Shown: positions 26,289 to 36,190, counted from the first letter of the stretch. The stretch: DNA of 64,000 nt from Paraburkholderia unamae (GCF_003268775.1 NZ_QLSU01000027.1:1-64000); one strand, 5' to 3'. The notes: a model not told the origin generated them from the letters alone. Numbers and translations: made by a program.

Positions 26289-27230
26289 ATGAACCACGAC
26301 CATCTTCGCATCCTTCTTGAGATCGCCCGGCACGGCAATTTCTCGGGCGTCGCCAAACAGCGCAACATGGACCCGTCGTCGATCTCGCGTGTGGTGCGAA
26401 CGGTGGAGAGCGAGCTGGGCGTGCGCCTCTTTCATCGCACGACGCGGCATGTCACGCTCACCGAAGCGGGTGCCGCGTATCTGACCCAGGTGTCCGACCT
26501 TCTCGATGCCATCGACGCGGCGGGAGACCGGATCAAGGAACTCGGCACGAACGTGGGCGGCACGCTGAGAGTCACGGCGTCGGTCGCGTTCGGGCAAGCT
26601 TGCCTCGTGCCGCTGTTGCCCGAATTCCTCGAATCCTGGCCGAATATTCAACTGGAGCTGATTCTCGCGGATGCGAACCTCGACATCGTGGCCGAGCGCA
26701 TCGATCTGGCATTGCGGTTGAGTCCGCGCATGGACCGGAACTTCGTGCGCGTGAAGTGGTTCGACTCGGCGTACAAGGTTTGCGCCAGCCCGCATTACCT
26801 CGCCAGTCACGGCCCCATTCGCTCGCCTGCCGATTTGAGTCGCCACCCGTGCGTGCTTTTCGGACTACCCAATCCGCAGGCAGACTGGTTGCTGCGCGAC
26901 AGCGCCGGGAACGTCGTGCACGTGAACGTCAAACCCCGCGTATGCGTTTCCAATGGGCTCGCGCAACGCGAGCTTGCGCTTGCGGGCACGGGGCCCGCGC
27001 TGCTGCCGGCCTGGCTGGCTGCAATCGACCTCGCGGCCGGCCGGCTGGTCGACCTGTTGCCGGATCACGCGGCGACGCCGAGCGACTTCGATGGCGCAGC
27101 GTGGTTGCTGTACCCCAATCGAACGCTGCTTCCGGCAAAGACGCGCGCGCTTGTCGACTTCCTGAAAAGCCGGGCCAGGCCCGAGTGGAGTCACATCAGC
27201 CCTAAAAGGAATCTTTCCTCGCGTGGCTAG
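26289..27230 (+). CDS. LysR-type transcriptional regulator (divergent from SDR)
   Basis: The 313-residue protein starts MNHDHLRILLEIARHGNFSG and shows the LysR helix-turn-helix (QRNMDPSSISRVVRTVESEL) and an effector domain of the large group close to DmlR. It is divergent from the SDR gene at 25344-26126. A second LysR follows 114 bases later on the same strand. Either could control the catabolic genes to the left. Confidence 0.88.
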   Translation: MNHDHLRILLEIARHGNFSGVAKQRNMDPSSISRVVRTVESELGVRLFHRTTRHVTLTEAGAAYLTQVSDLLDAIDAAGDRIKELGTNVGGTLRVTASVAFGQACLVPLLPEFLESWPNIQLELILADANLDIVAERIDLALRLSPRMDRNFVRVKWFDSAYKVCASPHYLASHGPIRSPADLSRHPCVLFGLPNPQADWLLRDSAGNVVHVNVKPRVCVSNGLAQRELALAGTGPALLPAWLAAIDLAAGRLVDLLPDHAATPSDFDGAAWLLYPNRTLLPAKTRALVDFLKSRARPEWSHISPKRNLSSRG

Positions 27231-27344
27231 CGCAACGGCCCGATTCTTGAATTTGAATCGAAAATGATTCCCGGCGGCGTGAGCTTATCAGCGGGGCGAA
27301 TCCGTTCTATCGTAGGCGGCAATCATGAATCACCGCCGATACGT

Positions 27345-28247
27345 ATGAAGACTACCCTTGACGAGATGATGGCGTTCGTAACGATAGCGGACGTGGGCTC
27401 GCTCACCGGCGCTGCGGACCGGCTCGCTCAACCGACCTCGGTGATGAGCCGTGTGCTGCGCCGCCTGGAAGAGAAGCTCGATACGACGCTGATCCGGCGG
27501 ACGACTCGCCGGCTCGAATTGACCGAAGAAGGACGGGTGTTTCTCGAACACGCCCGAGGCATTATCGCTTCCGTGGAGCTTGCCGAAGAGCAGATCGTGC
27601 TGAAGCGCGACGCGCTCGCCGGAAAATTGCGGGTGAATGCCGCAGCACCCTTCATGCAGCACGTTATCGTGCCGCTCATGCCGGGCTTTCACGAAACGTG
27701 GCCGGACATCGATCTCGAACTGCATACGAGCGACGAGATTATCGACTTGCTGGAGCATCGCACGGACATCGCGGTGCGCATTGGCGAGTTGCGCGATTCC
27801 ACGCTGCATGCGCGCAGGCTCGGCAGCAGTCGCCTGCGTATCCTCGCGAGCCCGGCTTACCTCGCGAAGAAAGGCACGCCGAAGACCGTTGACGACCTCG
27901 AATCGCATACGTTGTTGGGATTTTCGCAGCCGGAAGTCCTGAATCAGTGGCCGTTGCGTTCGGCGCATGGCGACTCCTTGCGCATTCGGCCTGCGTTGCA
28001 GGCTTCGAGCGGCGAGACTTTGCTCGCACTCGCAACGAATGGCGCAGGCATCGTTTGCCTCGCCGACTTCATGACCGGTGCGCATCGCCGCAACGGCGAT
28101 CTCGTGGAGGTGCTCGCCGGGGAGACCGTGGAATTTCTTCAGCCGATTCATGCGGTGTACTACCGGAATACGACCTTGTCGCTGCGTATCCTGAGTTTCC
28201 TCGATTACGTCAGCGCGCAATTGAAACAAGCGGACGATATTTGCTGA
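27345..28247 (+). CDS. LysR-type transcriptional regulator
   Basis: The 300-residue protein begins MKTTLDEMMAFVTIADVGSL, with the helix-turn-helix AADRLAQPTSVMSRVLRRLEE and an effector domain. ATG 27345 gives the expected length. It is related in pattern to the LysR just upstream, so the pair may be an old duplication or simply two DmlR-like members. A strong terminator follows. No divergent target gene is adjacent. Confidence 0.87.
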   Translation: MKTTLDEMMAFVTIADVGSLTGAADRLAQPTSVMSRVLRRLEEKLDTTLIRRTTRRLELTEEGRVFLEHARGIIASVELAEEQIVLKRDALAGKLRVNAAAPFMQHVIVPLMPGFHETWPDIDLELHTSDEIIDLLEHRTDIAVRIGELRDSTLHARRLGSSRLRILASPAYLAKKGTPKTVDDLESHTLLGFSQPEVLNQWPLRSAHGDSLRIRPALQASSGETLLALATNGAGIVCLADFMTGAHRRNGDLVEVLAGETVEFLQPIHAVYYRNTTLSLRILSFLDYVSAQLKQADDIC

Positions 28248-28270
28248 AACCATTCACCCGCAATCTATGT

Positions 28271-28303
28271 AGCGCCGCATTCGCGATCAACGAATGCGGC
28301 GCT
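28271..28303 (+). terminator. intrinsic terminator of the second LysR gene
   Basis: AGCGCCGCATTCG and CGAATGCGGCGCT form a perfect 13-bp stem with a 7-base loop, followed by TTCGTTT. It starts 24 bases after the LysR stop and also separates it from the convergent efflux operon. Confidence 0.85.
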
Positions 28304-28342
28304 TTCGTTTGTATTTTCAATTGCTCGAGCGTTGCGGGCCGA

Positions 28343-29746
28343 TCACTGACCGAGCGCGCTGACCAGCCTCACCTGGCTGCGCAACGTTTCGGTTTGCGCC
28401 TGCACCATGGCGTCTTCGGCGAGAAGCACGGAGCGTTGTGCGTCGAGCGTGTCGATAAAGGCCGACTCGCCGCTGCGCCACGAACGGTTGATCTGCTCAT
28501 AGGCGGCGCGCGCGCTCGATGTCGCGCGCGCCAGGCGTTGTGCACGGCTCTGGTCCCGGTCGGTCGCGGCCATCGACGTTTCGACATCGGTCACGGCAGC
28601 AAGCACGGTTGCGCGGTACGCATCGAGCGCCTGTTGCGCTTGCGCGCGGCGCAATGCGACGACGCTGTGGCGCAGCCCGCCGTCGAGGATCGGCGCGCTC
28701 GCGCTGGCGCCCGCCATCCAGGCAATCGAACGGGCGAACGTGACGCCCGAGAAGCCGTCGATTGCCAAGCCGATCACGCCGAGCAACTGGAGTTGCGGCT
28801 TCAGATCCGCCTCGGCCACGCCGATACGCGCATAAGCGGCAACGACGCGCGCCTGGGCGGCGCGCACGTCCGGGCGGCGGCTCAGCACGTCCGCCGGTGT
28901 GCCGACGCCGGATACGGGCGGCGTCCACGCGGGCATCGGCGCGGGCGGATCGAGTTGCGCGTAGATGTCCTGCGGCGTGGAGGCGGTGATGATCGACAGC
29001 CGATGGATCGCTGTTTGCCGCTGTAGCTCCAGTGCGGGCAACTCGGCGAGCGTCGTTTCGGTCTGCGCCGTGGCCCGGTCGACGTCGGCGGCCGGAACCA
29101 CGCCCGCATCGAACATGCGGCGCGTGGATTGTTCGGTATTGCGCTGGCTCAGCGCATTTTCCTGAACGATGTCGATGCGCTGTTCGAGTCCGCGCACGTT
29201 CACGTAGGTCAGCACGGTTTCTTCGATGGTCGCGATACGCACGGCCAGGGCCTCGTTGCCGGCCGATACGACATCGGCGTTTGCCGCCGATACACCCTGG
29301 CGCACGCGTCCGAACAGATCGGGCTCCCAGGCAAGGGTGGCGTTGAGCCCGAATGCATTGCCGGTCGTCGGCGTGTCGGTCGGGAATGCCTGGGATGCCG
29401 AAAACCGCTGGCGCGATGCGCCCGCGTTCAGATCGAGCGACGGAAACCACTGCGAGGCCGTGCCGGCCTGGACCGCGCGCGCAGCGTCGATGCGTGCGAC
29501 GGCCGCTTGCAGATCCAGGTTGTTGGCGAGCGCGGTGTCGACCAGCCGGTCGAGGATCGGATCGTGAAAACCGCGCCACCAGTCGGTGAGATCGGGAATG
29601 GGGCCGCTGGGTGCGAGCGCTTCGTTTGCATAGGCCGTGGCGAGCGGTGGCGGCGTGACGGCCGCGACCGGCGCGTTCGAGCACGCGGCGAGGCTGCCCA
29701 CGGCCGTGACGGTGATGAGAGCGGCAAGGAGCCGGCGGACGTTCAT
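28343..29746 (-). CDS. RND efflux outer-membrane lipoprotein (NodT/OprM family)
   Basis: The 467-residue protein has a lipoprotein signal with lipobox LAAC (Cys22) and two copies of the outer membrane efflux domain rich in long helices (NLDLQAAVARIDAARA and DVRAAQARVVAAYARI). It forms the TolC-like trimeric channel through the outer membrane. The start codon overlaps the stop of the RND pump gene as ATGA, which suggests translational coupling. It is the last gene of the adaptor-pump-channel operon. Confidence 0.92.
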   Translation of the reverse strand: MNVRRLLAALITVTAVGSLAACSNAPVAAVTPPPLATAYANEALAPSGPIPDLTDWWRGFHDPILDRLVDTALANNLDLQAAVARIDAARAVQAGTASQWFPSLDLNAGASRQRFSASQAFPTDTPTTGNAFGLNATLAWEPDLFGRVRQGVSAANADVVSAGNEALAVRIATIEETVLTYVNVRGLEQRIDIVQENALSQRNTEQSTRRMFDAGVVPAADVDRATAQTETTLAELPALELQRQTAIHRLSIITASTPQDIYAQLDPPAPMPAWTPPVSGVGTPADVLSRRPDVRAAQARVVAAYARIGVAEADLKPQLQLLGVIGLAIDGFSGVTFARSIAWMAGASASAPILDGGLRHSVVALRRAQAQQALDAYRATVLAAVTDVETSMAATDRDQSRAQRLARATSSARAAYEQINRSWRSGESAFIDTLDAQRSVLLAEDAMVQAQTETLRSQVRLVSALGQ

Positions 29747-32700
29747 TGGGTAATCTCCACTGCCACCTCTGCGCTGCGCGATTTGCGGGTCGCGAAGCGG
29801 CGGACCATGACATAGAACACGGGGGTAAAGAGCAGGCCAAACGTCGTCACGCCGATCATGCCGAAGAAAACCGCCGCGCCCACGGCCTGGCGCATTTCGG
29901 CGCCCGCGCCTTCGGAAATGACAAGCGGCAGCACACCAAGAATGAAGGCAAGCGACGTCATCACAATCGGGCGCAGACGCTGCACGCACGCTTCGACCAC
30001 GGCTTCGATCAGTTCCTTGCCTTCGGCTTCGAGTTGTCTGGCCACCTCCACGATCAGGATCGCGTTTTTCGCGGCGAGTCCGATGAGGACGATGAAGCCG
30101 ATCTGCGTGAGGATGTTCACGTCCTGGCCTAGTGCCTTCACGCCGAGCGAGGCCGCGAGCAGGCACATCGGCACGATCAGCAGGATCGAGACGGGCAGGC
30201 TCCAGCTACCGTACTGCGCAGCCAGCACGAGATAGACGAGCAGCACGCACAGCGGGAACACCAGCAGTCCGGCGTTGCCCGCGGTGGTCTGCTGATACGA
30301 CAGATCGGTCCATTCGAAGGCGATGCCCGGCGGCAGGACCTGCTTCGCCAGCGTTTCCATCGTTTGGATCGCGTAGCCCGAGCCGAGGCCCGGCAGCGTG
30401 TCGCCATTGATCTCGGTGGCCGGATAGAGGTTGTAGCGCGGCACGCGATCCACGCCGAGCGTGTTGCTGATGCGCGTCACATTGCCGATCGGCACCATCT
30501 CGCCGTCGCGGTTGCGAACCTTCAGGCGTGCGAAGTCGTCGGCGGTGACGCGAAACGGCAGATCGGCTTGCGCGGTGACACGATAGGTGCGGCCGACGAT
30601 ATTGAAGTCGTTGATATAGGCCGAGCCGAAGTACAGATTAACGGCGTCGTTGATCTCCTGGCTCGATACGCCGAGCATTTCCGCTTTCTCGCGGTCGAGC
30701 GCGGCGAATACCTGCGGACTCGTTGCCGAGTACGGCGTATAGACGCCCACCATGCCGGGTGTCTTGTTGGCCGCGGCCACGAGATCGGCGGTTGCCTTCG
30801 CGAGCGCCGCTGTGCCGAGGCCGTTGCGATCTTCCAGCCGCATGGCGAAGCCCCCCGTGCTGCCAAGGCCTTGCACGGGCGGGGGCATGGCGACCACGAT
30901 CGAGGCTTCGGTCACGGAGGCGAGGCGCTTGCGCATTTCGTCAGCAATCCTGTCGATGGTCAGGCCATGCTTCTTGCGCTCCGGCCACGGCTCGAACACC
31001 GGAAACAAGCCGGCGTCGTTCGCCGAGTTCGTGCCGGTTGCCGCATTGACGCCCGAGAAAACCGGCACGCGCGCCACGCCGGGCACGGAGAGCGCAATGT
31101 CCTCGATCTTGCGGGCCACCGCGCTCGTGCGTTCGAGCGTCGCGCCATCGGGCAAGTGGACGAGCACGACCAGATAGCCGCGATCCTGCGCGGGAATGAA
31201 CCCCTTGGGGCTGGAGACGAGCAGCCAGGCCGTCGCGCCGATCAGCACGACGTAGAGCACCGACATCAGGGGAATGACGTTGACGATACGCCGCACGAGT
31301 GCGCCGTAAGCGTCGGAAAGACGCTGAAACAAGCGGTTGAACCCGTGTGCGAAACGCTGGACATAGCGCGTCACGGGCGCGAGTACGCCGGTTTGGGCGG
31401 ATGCGTGCGTACCGCCATGCGCCTTGAGGATCGTCGCGGAGAGGGCGGGCGCGAGCGTGATCGACGTGAAGAACGAGATCGCGGTCGATACGGCGATCGT
31501 GACGCCGAATTGCCGGAAGAACTGGCCGGAGATGCCCGGAATAAACGAGGTGGGAATGAACACCGCGCACAGCACCAGGGTGATCGCAAAGAGCGCGCCT
31601 CCCACCTCGCGCATCGTGGCGAGCGTGGCGTCACGCGGGCCGGAGCCCGAGGCGAGATGGCGCTCGACGTTCTCCACCACCACGATCGCATTGTCCACGA
31701 CGATCCCCACGGCCAGCACGAGACCGAACAGCGTGAGGTTGTTGATGGAATAACCCAGCAGGGCCATGACCGCGAATGTGCCGACGAGCGAGACGGGTAT
31801 CGACAGAATCGGAATGATCGACGGACGCCAGCCTTGGAGAAATAGCAGCACGACGAACACGACGAGCACCACCGCTTCATAGATGGTCTTGACCAGTTCG
31901 TGAATGCTGTCGCCGATGAACGCAGTCGGGTTGTAGCCGATGTTGTAGACGATGCCCTTGGGGAAGTCCTTGCCCAGCGCGGCCATTTTCTTTTCGACGG
32001 CGGCCATCGTCGCCACCGCATTGGCGCCGGGTTGCTGGAGCACCTGCAAGGCGACGGTCGGATGACGCAACATGTAGCTGTCTGTCGAGTAGTTGAGTGC
32101 GCCGACCTCGACGCGCGCGACGTCTTTCAGGCGCACGAGGCGGCCGTCCTGCCCCTGCTTGATGACGATGTCGCTGAAATCTTCGGGACGCTTGAGGCGG
32201 CCTTCGAAGATCAGGTTGGGCTGGAACGCCTGATTCGTGATCGGCGCCTGTGCGACCACGCCGCCTGCGAGCTGGGTGTTTTGCGCGCGCACGGCCGCGA
32301 TCACGTCACCGGGGCTCAGGTCGAACGACGCGGCGCGCTCCGGGTCGAGCCAGATGCGCATGGAGTATTCGCGTGCGCCCAGCGGATTGATGTCGCCTAC
32401 GCCGTCGATGCGCTTGAGCGCGTCCGCCACGTTGCGGATGGCGTAGTTCGACACATAGAGCGGGTCGTAGCTGTTGTCGGGCGAATAGATGAAGATGGTG
32501 CCGAGCTGCGTGGGCGACGACTTGCGCACCGATACGCCGCTGCGCTGCACGGCTTCGGGCAGGCGCGGCGTGGCGAGCGCCACGCGGTTCTGCACGAGCA
32601 CCTGCGCCTTGTCGACGTCGGTGCCGGGCTTGAACGTCACCGTGATGTTCAGGCCGCCATCCGAGGTCGCCTGGCTGTACATGTAGAGCATGTCTTCCAC

Positions 32701-32919
32701 GCCGTTGACTTCGAGTTCGATCGGCGTCGAGACGGTATCGGAAACGGTCTCGGCGGAAGCGCCCGGATAGCTCGCCTGGATGACGACGGTGGGCGGCGCG
32801 ATCTCCGGATATTCGGAAACCGCCAGAGAAAAATACGCGAGCGCGCCCGCGATCGTGATGACGATCGACAGCACGATGGCGAGCACGGGCTGCTGGACGG
32901 ACAGACGGCCGAGGTTCAT
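29743..32919 (-). CDS. RND multidrug efflux pump, inner-membrane subunit (HAE1/AcrB family)
   Basis: The 1058-residue protein has the complete RND layout: N-terminal helix, two large periplasmic domains and 12 membrane helices. The proton-relay motif in helix 4 reads GIVVDNAIVVVENVER, with Asp409 but Asn410 where E. coli AcrB has Asp408. The partner Lys (GLAAKNAILIVE) and Thr (VMTSLAF) of helices 10 and 11 are present. Similarity in helix 4-6 is closest to MexF-type pumps. Both ends overlap neighbours by four bases, so adaptor, pump and channel are one operon. Substrates are unknown. Confidence 0.93.
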   Translation of the reverse strand: MNLGRLSVQQPVLAIVLSIVITIAGALAYFSLAVSEYPEIAPPTVVIQASYPGASAETVSDTVSTPIELEVNGVEDMLYMYSQATSDGGLNITVTFKPGTDVDKAQVLVQNRVALATPRLPEAVQRSGVSVRKSSPTQLGTIFIYSPDNSYDPLYVSNYAIRNVADALKRIDGVGDINPLGAREYSMRIWLDPERAASFDLSPGDVIAAVRAQNTQLAGGVVAQAPITNQAFQPNLIFEGRLKRPEDFSDIVIKQGQDGRLVRLKDVARVEVGALNYSTDSYMLRHPTVALQVLQQPGANAVATMAAVEKKMAALGKDFPKGIVYNIGYNPTAFIGDSIHELVKTIYEAVVLVVFVVLLFLQGWRPSIIPILSIPVSLVGTFAVMALLGYSINNLTLFGLVLAVGIVVDNAIVVVENVERHLASGSGPRDATLATMREVGGALFAITLVLCAVFIPTSFIPGISGQFFRQFGVTIAVSTAISFFTSITLAPALSATILKAHGGTHASAQTGVLAPVTRYVQRFAHGFNRLFQRLSDAYGALVRRIVNVIPLMSVLYVVLIGATAWLLVSSPKGFIPAQDRGYLVVLVHLPDGATLERTSAVARKIEDIALSVPGVARVPVFSGVNAATGTNSANDAGLFPVFEPWPERKKHGLTIDRIADEMRKRLASVTEASIVVAMPPPVQGLGSTGGFAMRLEDRNGLGTAALAKATADLVAAANKTPGMVGVYTPYSATSPQVFAALDREKAEMLGVSSQEINDAVNLYFGSAYINDFNIVGRTYRVTAQADLPFRVTADDFARLKVRNRDGEMVPIGNVTRISNTLGVDRVPRYNLYPATEINGDTLPGLGSGYAIQTMETLAKQVLPPGIAFEWTDLSYQQTTAGNAGLLVFPLCVLLVYLVLAAQYGSWSLPVSILLIVPMCLLAASLGVKALGQDVNILTQIGFIVLIGLAAKNAILIVEVARQLEAEGKELIEAVVEACVQRLRPIVMTSLAFILGVLPLVISEGAGAEMRQAVGAAVFFGMIGVTTFGLLFTPVFYVMVRRFATRKSRSAEVAVEITQ

Positions 32920-34115
32920 TGCGAATCCTCCTGCGCGCCGCTCGCGGCCACGGGTGCCTGGCGTGCTTCGATGGGATGCGCGATAGGCTTGACCTTGTCG
33001 CTGACACGCACGCGCTGGAAGCCGTCGACGATGATCTCGTCGCCCGCTTGCAGCCCGGAGGTGACTTCACGCAGGTTGCCGAATAGGCGTCCGGGGACGA
33101 CAGGGCGCACGGCCACCTTGTCGTTGCCGTCCACCAGATAGAGAACTCGCCGCGTGGCGTCGGTTGCGACGGCCGAGTCCGGCACGAGCAAGGCGGCGTG
33201 CGCCGCGCTGCTTGATAGGTACACGCGGCCGAACTGCCCGGGGTTGAGCCGGCTATCCGGGTTCGCGATGCGCGCGCGTTCGCGCAGCGTCCCCGTCGAG
33301 TTGTCGAGGCGGTTGTCGGTGAAATCCAGCCGGCCGCGCAGGGAAGGCTGCGTCTCGCCGGGTAGCGCAATCCCGACGTCGAGGGACACGGCATTGCCCT
33401 GGCCCTTCGCGGCTTCGCGCGTATAACGCAGGTAGCTTTGCTCGTCGATGTCGAAATAGAAGTCGATCGGGTCCTGCGAAACAATGGTCGTGAGCACGGT
33501 GGCGTCGCTGTCACCGCCCTTCACGAGATTGCCCTCGCTTACCCGTTTGCGGCTGATGCGGCCGGACATCGGCGCGACGATACGCGTGAACGAGAGGTCG
33601 AGTTGCGCGCGCTCCAGTGCGCCTTGTGCGCTCGTGACTTCGGCCTGTGCGCTGCGTACCGCTTCCCGGCGCTGGTCGTAAAGGCTTTGCGCGATGGTGT
33701 CGGTCTTGATCAGCACGCTGGCGCGGTCGAACTCCTGCTGGCTCAGCGCGAGCTGCGAGCGCGCGCGCTCCAGCGCGCCTTGCGCTGCGGTGACCGACGC
33801 CTGATACGGACGCGGATCGATCACGAACAGCAGATCCCCTTTGTTGACGAGCGCGCCGTCGCGGAACGCGACTTTCTCCAGGTAGCCGCTCACCCGCGGG
33901 CGCACGTCAACGGTGTCGATCGCTTCGAAGCGGCCGGCGTAGACATCGACATCCTTCACGTTCTGAACGACGGGACGGCTGACCACGACGCTTGGCGGTG
34001 CGGGCGGAGCCTGCTCGTCCGGATGGCAGGCGGACAGCGCCAGACATGCCGCGAGCGGGAGGGCGGCCAGGGCGAGCGCCTTGGGCAAGACGATTTTTTC
34101 CGGGAGGACTTTCAT
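32916..34115 (-). CDS. RND efflux periplasmic adaptor (membrane fusion protein)
   Basis: The 399-residue protein has a lipoprotein signal (LSAC, Cys30), a barrel-sandwich part (VRPRVSGYLEKVAFRDGALV), an alpha-helical hairpin (SVTAAQGALERARSQLALSQ) and a C-terminal beta-barrel with SGLQAGDEIIVDGFQRV. It bridges the pump and the outer-membrane channel. The start at 34115 is chosen for the signal peptide; no good SD is visible. No repressor gene is directly adjacent, unlike many RND operons. Confidence 0.92.
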   Translation of the reverse strand: MKVLPEKIVLPKALALAALPLAACLALSACHPDEQAPPAPPSVVVSRPVVQNVKDVDVYAGRFEAIDTVDVRPRVSGYLEKVAFRDGALVNKGDLLFVIDPRPYQASVTAAQGALERARSQLALSQQEFDRASVLIKTDTIAQSLYDQRREAVRSAQAEVTSAQGALERAQLDLSFTRIVAPMSGRISRKRVSEGNLVKGGDSDATVLTTIVSQDPIDFYFDIDEQSYLRYTREAAKGQGNAVSLDVGIALPGETQPSLRGRLDFTDNRLDNSTGTLRERARIANPDSRLNPGQFGRVYLSSSAAHAALLVPDSAVATDATRRVLYLVDGNDKVAVRPVVPGRLFGNLREVTSGLQAGDEIIVDGFQRVRVSDKVKPIAHPIEARQAPVAASGAQEDSQ

Positions 34116-34302
34116 GTTGATGCGCGCTTGATGAATGGTTCGGCAATGGCCGGATGGTGCGCAGTATCGGTTTTGAAGCCCGGCGTATAAAGCCGCGTGG
34201 CGGCATAAGAATATGTACGCCTGAGTCACGAATCTCGCGGTATGGCGGCCGTGCGTCGGCGCGCAAGCGAGGAGACTCGATGTACGTGAAAGGAGAGCGA
34301 CG

Positions 34303-34332
34303 AAACACGGCCTGACATGTCAGGCCGTGTTT
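34303..34332. terminator. perfect 30-bp palindrome, probable terminator of the dkgB operon
   Basis: The half-site AAACACGGCCTGACA is followed at once by its exact reverse complement, giving 30 bp without mismatch. It lies 62 bases past the dkgB stop and 188 bases upstream of the efflux adaptor start. A-rich and T-rich ends fit a bidirectional terminator with a CATG loop. An operator for the efflux operon is a real alternative. Confidence 0.55.
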
Positions 34333-34393
34333 GAGAGGGACTTCAGTTGGGGCTCCGAAATGTATTTCGGATAGCTTACTTATAGAACTTGTT

Positions 34394-35200
34394 TTAGTCC
34401 CACTGCGCGGCGAGACCTTCAGGGCTCACTTCGCGGCCGTTGCGTTCGAGCGCGGCGATCTGCGCCAGCTCTTCGTCGTCCAGTTCCAGCGTTTGCGCGA
34501 GCAGATTGCTGGCGAGATTTTCGCGCTTGGTCGAAGAGGGAATGACGGAATAGCCCAGGCGCAGCGCCCACGCGAGCGTGACCTGGGCGGGCGTGGCGTT
34601 GCGACGTTCGGCGATGGCGCGAATGACCGGGTCGCCGAGCACCTTGCCGTAGGCAAGCGTCATATACGACGTCACGTGAATGCCTTCCTGCTGAAGGTAG
34701 CTCACGAGCTTGCGGCTCTGCAAATACGGGCTCAGTTCGATCTGGTTGGTCGCGACATTCTCCTTGCCGACCACGGCGATGGCCTGCTTCGTCAGTTCGA
34801 TATTGAAGTTGGACACGCCGATCTGCTTCGTGAGGCCTTGCGACTTCGCCTCCGCGAGCGCGCTCATGAATTCTTCGAGCGACACGCCGTTATTCGGCGC
34901 GGGCCAGTGAATGAGCGTGAGGTCCACTTCGTCGGCGCGCAGCTTTTTGAGGCTCTCCTTGAGGCTCGGCACCAGCCTTTCGCGGGCGTAGTTGTCCACC
35001 CAGATCTTGGTGGTGAGGAAGAGATCCTTGCGCGCGACGCCGGAAGCGGCGATCGCTTCGCCCACCTCGGCTTCGTTGTCGTAGATCTGCGCGGTGTCGA
35101 TGGCGCGGTAGCCGACTTCGAGACCGTTGCGCACCGAATCGATGACGACCTGGCCTTGCAGGCGGAACGTGCCGAGGCCGAATGCGGGAATAGTGCTCAT
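34394..35200 (-). CDS. dkgB: aldo/keto reductase, 2,5-diketo-D-gluconate reductase B-like
   Basis: The 268-residue protein is very close in pattern to E. coli DkgB (YafB): it opens with IPAFGLGTFRLQ, has YRAIDTAQIYDNEAEVG, QIELSPYLQ and VIPSSTKRENL, and ends VSPEGLAAQWD. Catalytic residues are Asp35, Tyr40, Lys65 and His98. It reduces methylglyoxal, 2,5-diketo-D-gluconate and other carbonyls with NADPH. It is the last gene of a four-gene minus-strand operon and ends before a 30-bp palindrome. Confidence 0.9.
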   Translation of the reverse strand: MSTIPAFGLGTFRLQGQVVIDSVRNGLEVGYRAIDTAQIYDNEAEVGEAIAASGVARKDLFLTTKIWVDNYARERLVPSLKESLKKLRADEVDLTLIHWPAPNNGVSLEEFMSALAEAKSQGLTKQIGVSNFNIELTKQAIAVVGKENVATNQIELSPYLQSRKLVSYLQQEGIHVTSYMTLAYGKVLGDPVIRAIAERRNATPAQVTLAWALRLGYSVIPSSTKRENLASNLLAQTLELDDEELAQIAALERNGREVSPEGLAAQWD

Positions 35201-35245
35201 GAGTTTTCTCTCTGAGGGTGATGGAAAGAAACGCAACCGGAAGCG

Positions 35246-36190
35246 TTATGGCGATTGTTCAGTCGTGGTCTGATGGAAATGCGGAAGCACCTCGCTCGCG
35301 ATTTCGGCGAACGTTTCGTCGAGCGGCCGGCGGTTGCGCCGGAAATGCAGGGCGATGTGATCGACGCCCACGTTGCGCAGCGCATCGAGCTCGTCGATGA
35401 GCGCGCGGCGCCCGGTGCGTGCGCCGAAACGATGACGCTGCAACGGTTCATCGGGATCTTCGGCGAGGTCGAGATGGATGAAGCTGACATACGGCTTCGC
35501 GCCGGCAACCGCCCGCCATGCGGCAGCGCGGCGCTGGTGGTCCGCGGGCGCGCCGGGATACGCAAGGCATCCGTCCATGTTGCTGCCGAGCCATTGCGGC
35601 GTTTGTTGTGCGAGACCGGCCGCAAAGAGGGGTAGCGGCGTGCGCGGCTGCGGTAGCACTTCGAGGCCCGGGGGCAGATAGCCGCGCGCGCCGCTGCGCA
35701 GCAGCGCAATCTGCTCACGAAAGTTCGCGCCTCGGGATTCGAAGTCGCGGCCGAACAACGGGTATTCCACCGGGCGATCGCCGGTCGCGACGCCAAGCAA
35801 CAGGCGGCCCCGGCTCAGTTCCTGGATCGAGGCGGCCGACTTCAGCGTAAGGAGCGGCTCGCGCAGCGGCAACACCACGGCCGCCGTGCCGAGCAGAATG
35901 TGGCGTGTGATCCCCGTGAGGTAGCCGAGATAGGAAAATGCTTCGAACACCTGAGCAGCGTCGCCGAACGAAGGATCATAGAGCGGCACGTCGCGGACCC
36001 AGAGCGCGCGAAAGCCGAGCGTATCCGCGAGTTGCGCGAGCTCCGCGTGCACGGCCAGATCGGGCACGCCGGGGCGGCGTCCGTCGTGCTGGCGCTTTGC
36101 ATCGCCGGCCGGCGACCAGTCGTGGTCGAGCGGCAGTTCGATGCCGATGCTGAAGCCGCCGCCGGTCAGTTTTTCGAGGGAAGTGGACAT
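35246..36190 (-). CDS. LLM class flavin-dependent oxidoreductase
   Basis: The 314-residue protein has the luciferase-like TIM-barrel pattern: DTLGFRALWVRDVPLYDPSF, ILLGTAAVVLPLREP, and RGRLLLGVATGD. These FMN or F420 enzymes oxidise aldehydes, sulfonates, amines or heterocycles with a reduced flavin. The start at 36190 is 13 bases after the MoaF-like gene, so the two are cotranscribed. The substrate is unknown; DkgB downstream may handle an aldehyde product. Confidence 0.85.
   Translation of the reverse strand: MSTSLEKLTGGGFSIGIELPLDHDWSPAGDAKRQHDGRRPGVPDLAVHAELAQLADTLGFRALWVRDVPLYDPSFGDAAQVFEAFSYLGYLTGITRHILLGTAAVVLPLREPLLTLKSAASIQELSRGRLLLGVATGDRPVEYPLFGRDFESRGANFREQIALLRSGARGYLPPGLEVLPQPRTPLPLFAAGLAQQTPQWLGSNMDGCLAYPGAPADHQRRAAAWRAVAGAKPYVSFIHLDLAEDPDEPLQRHRFGARTGRRALIDELDALRNVGVDHIALHFRRNRRPLDETFAEIASEVLPHFHQTTTEQSP

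Noticed and set aside
26289..28247. Tandem LysR genes as a recent duplication
   Set aside because: The proteins share only the general LysR pattern; residues differ throughout, so they are separate members, not a recent copy.
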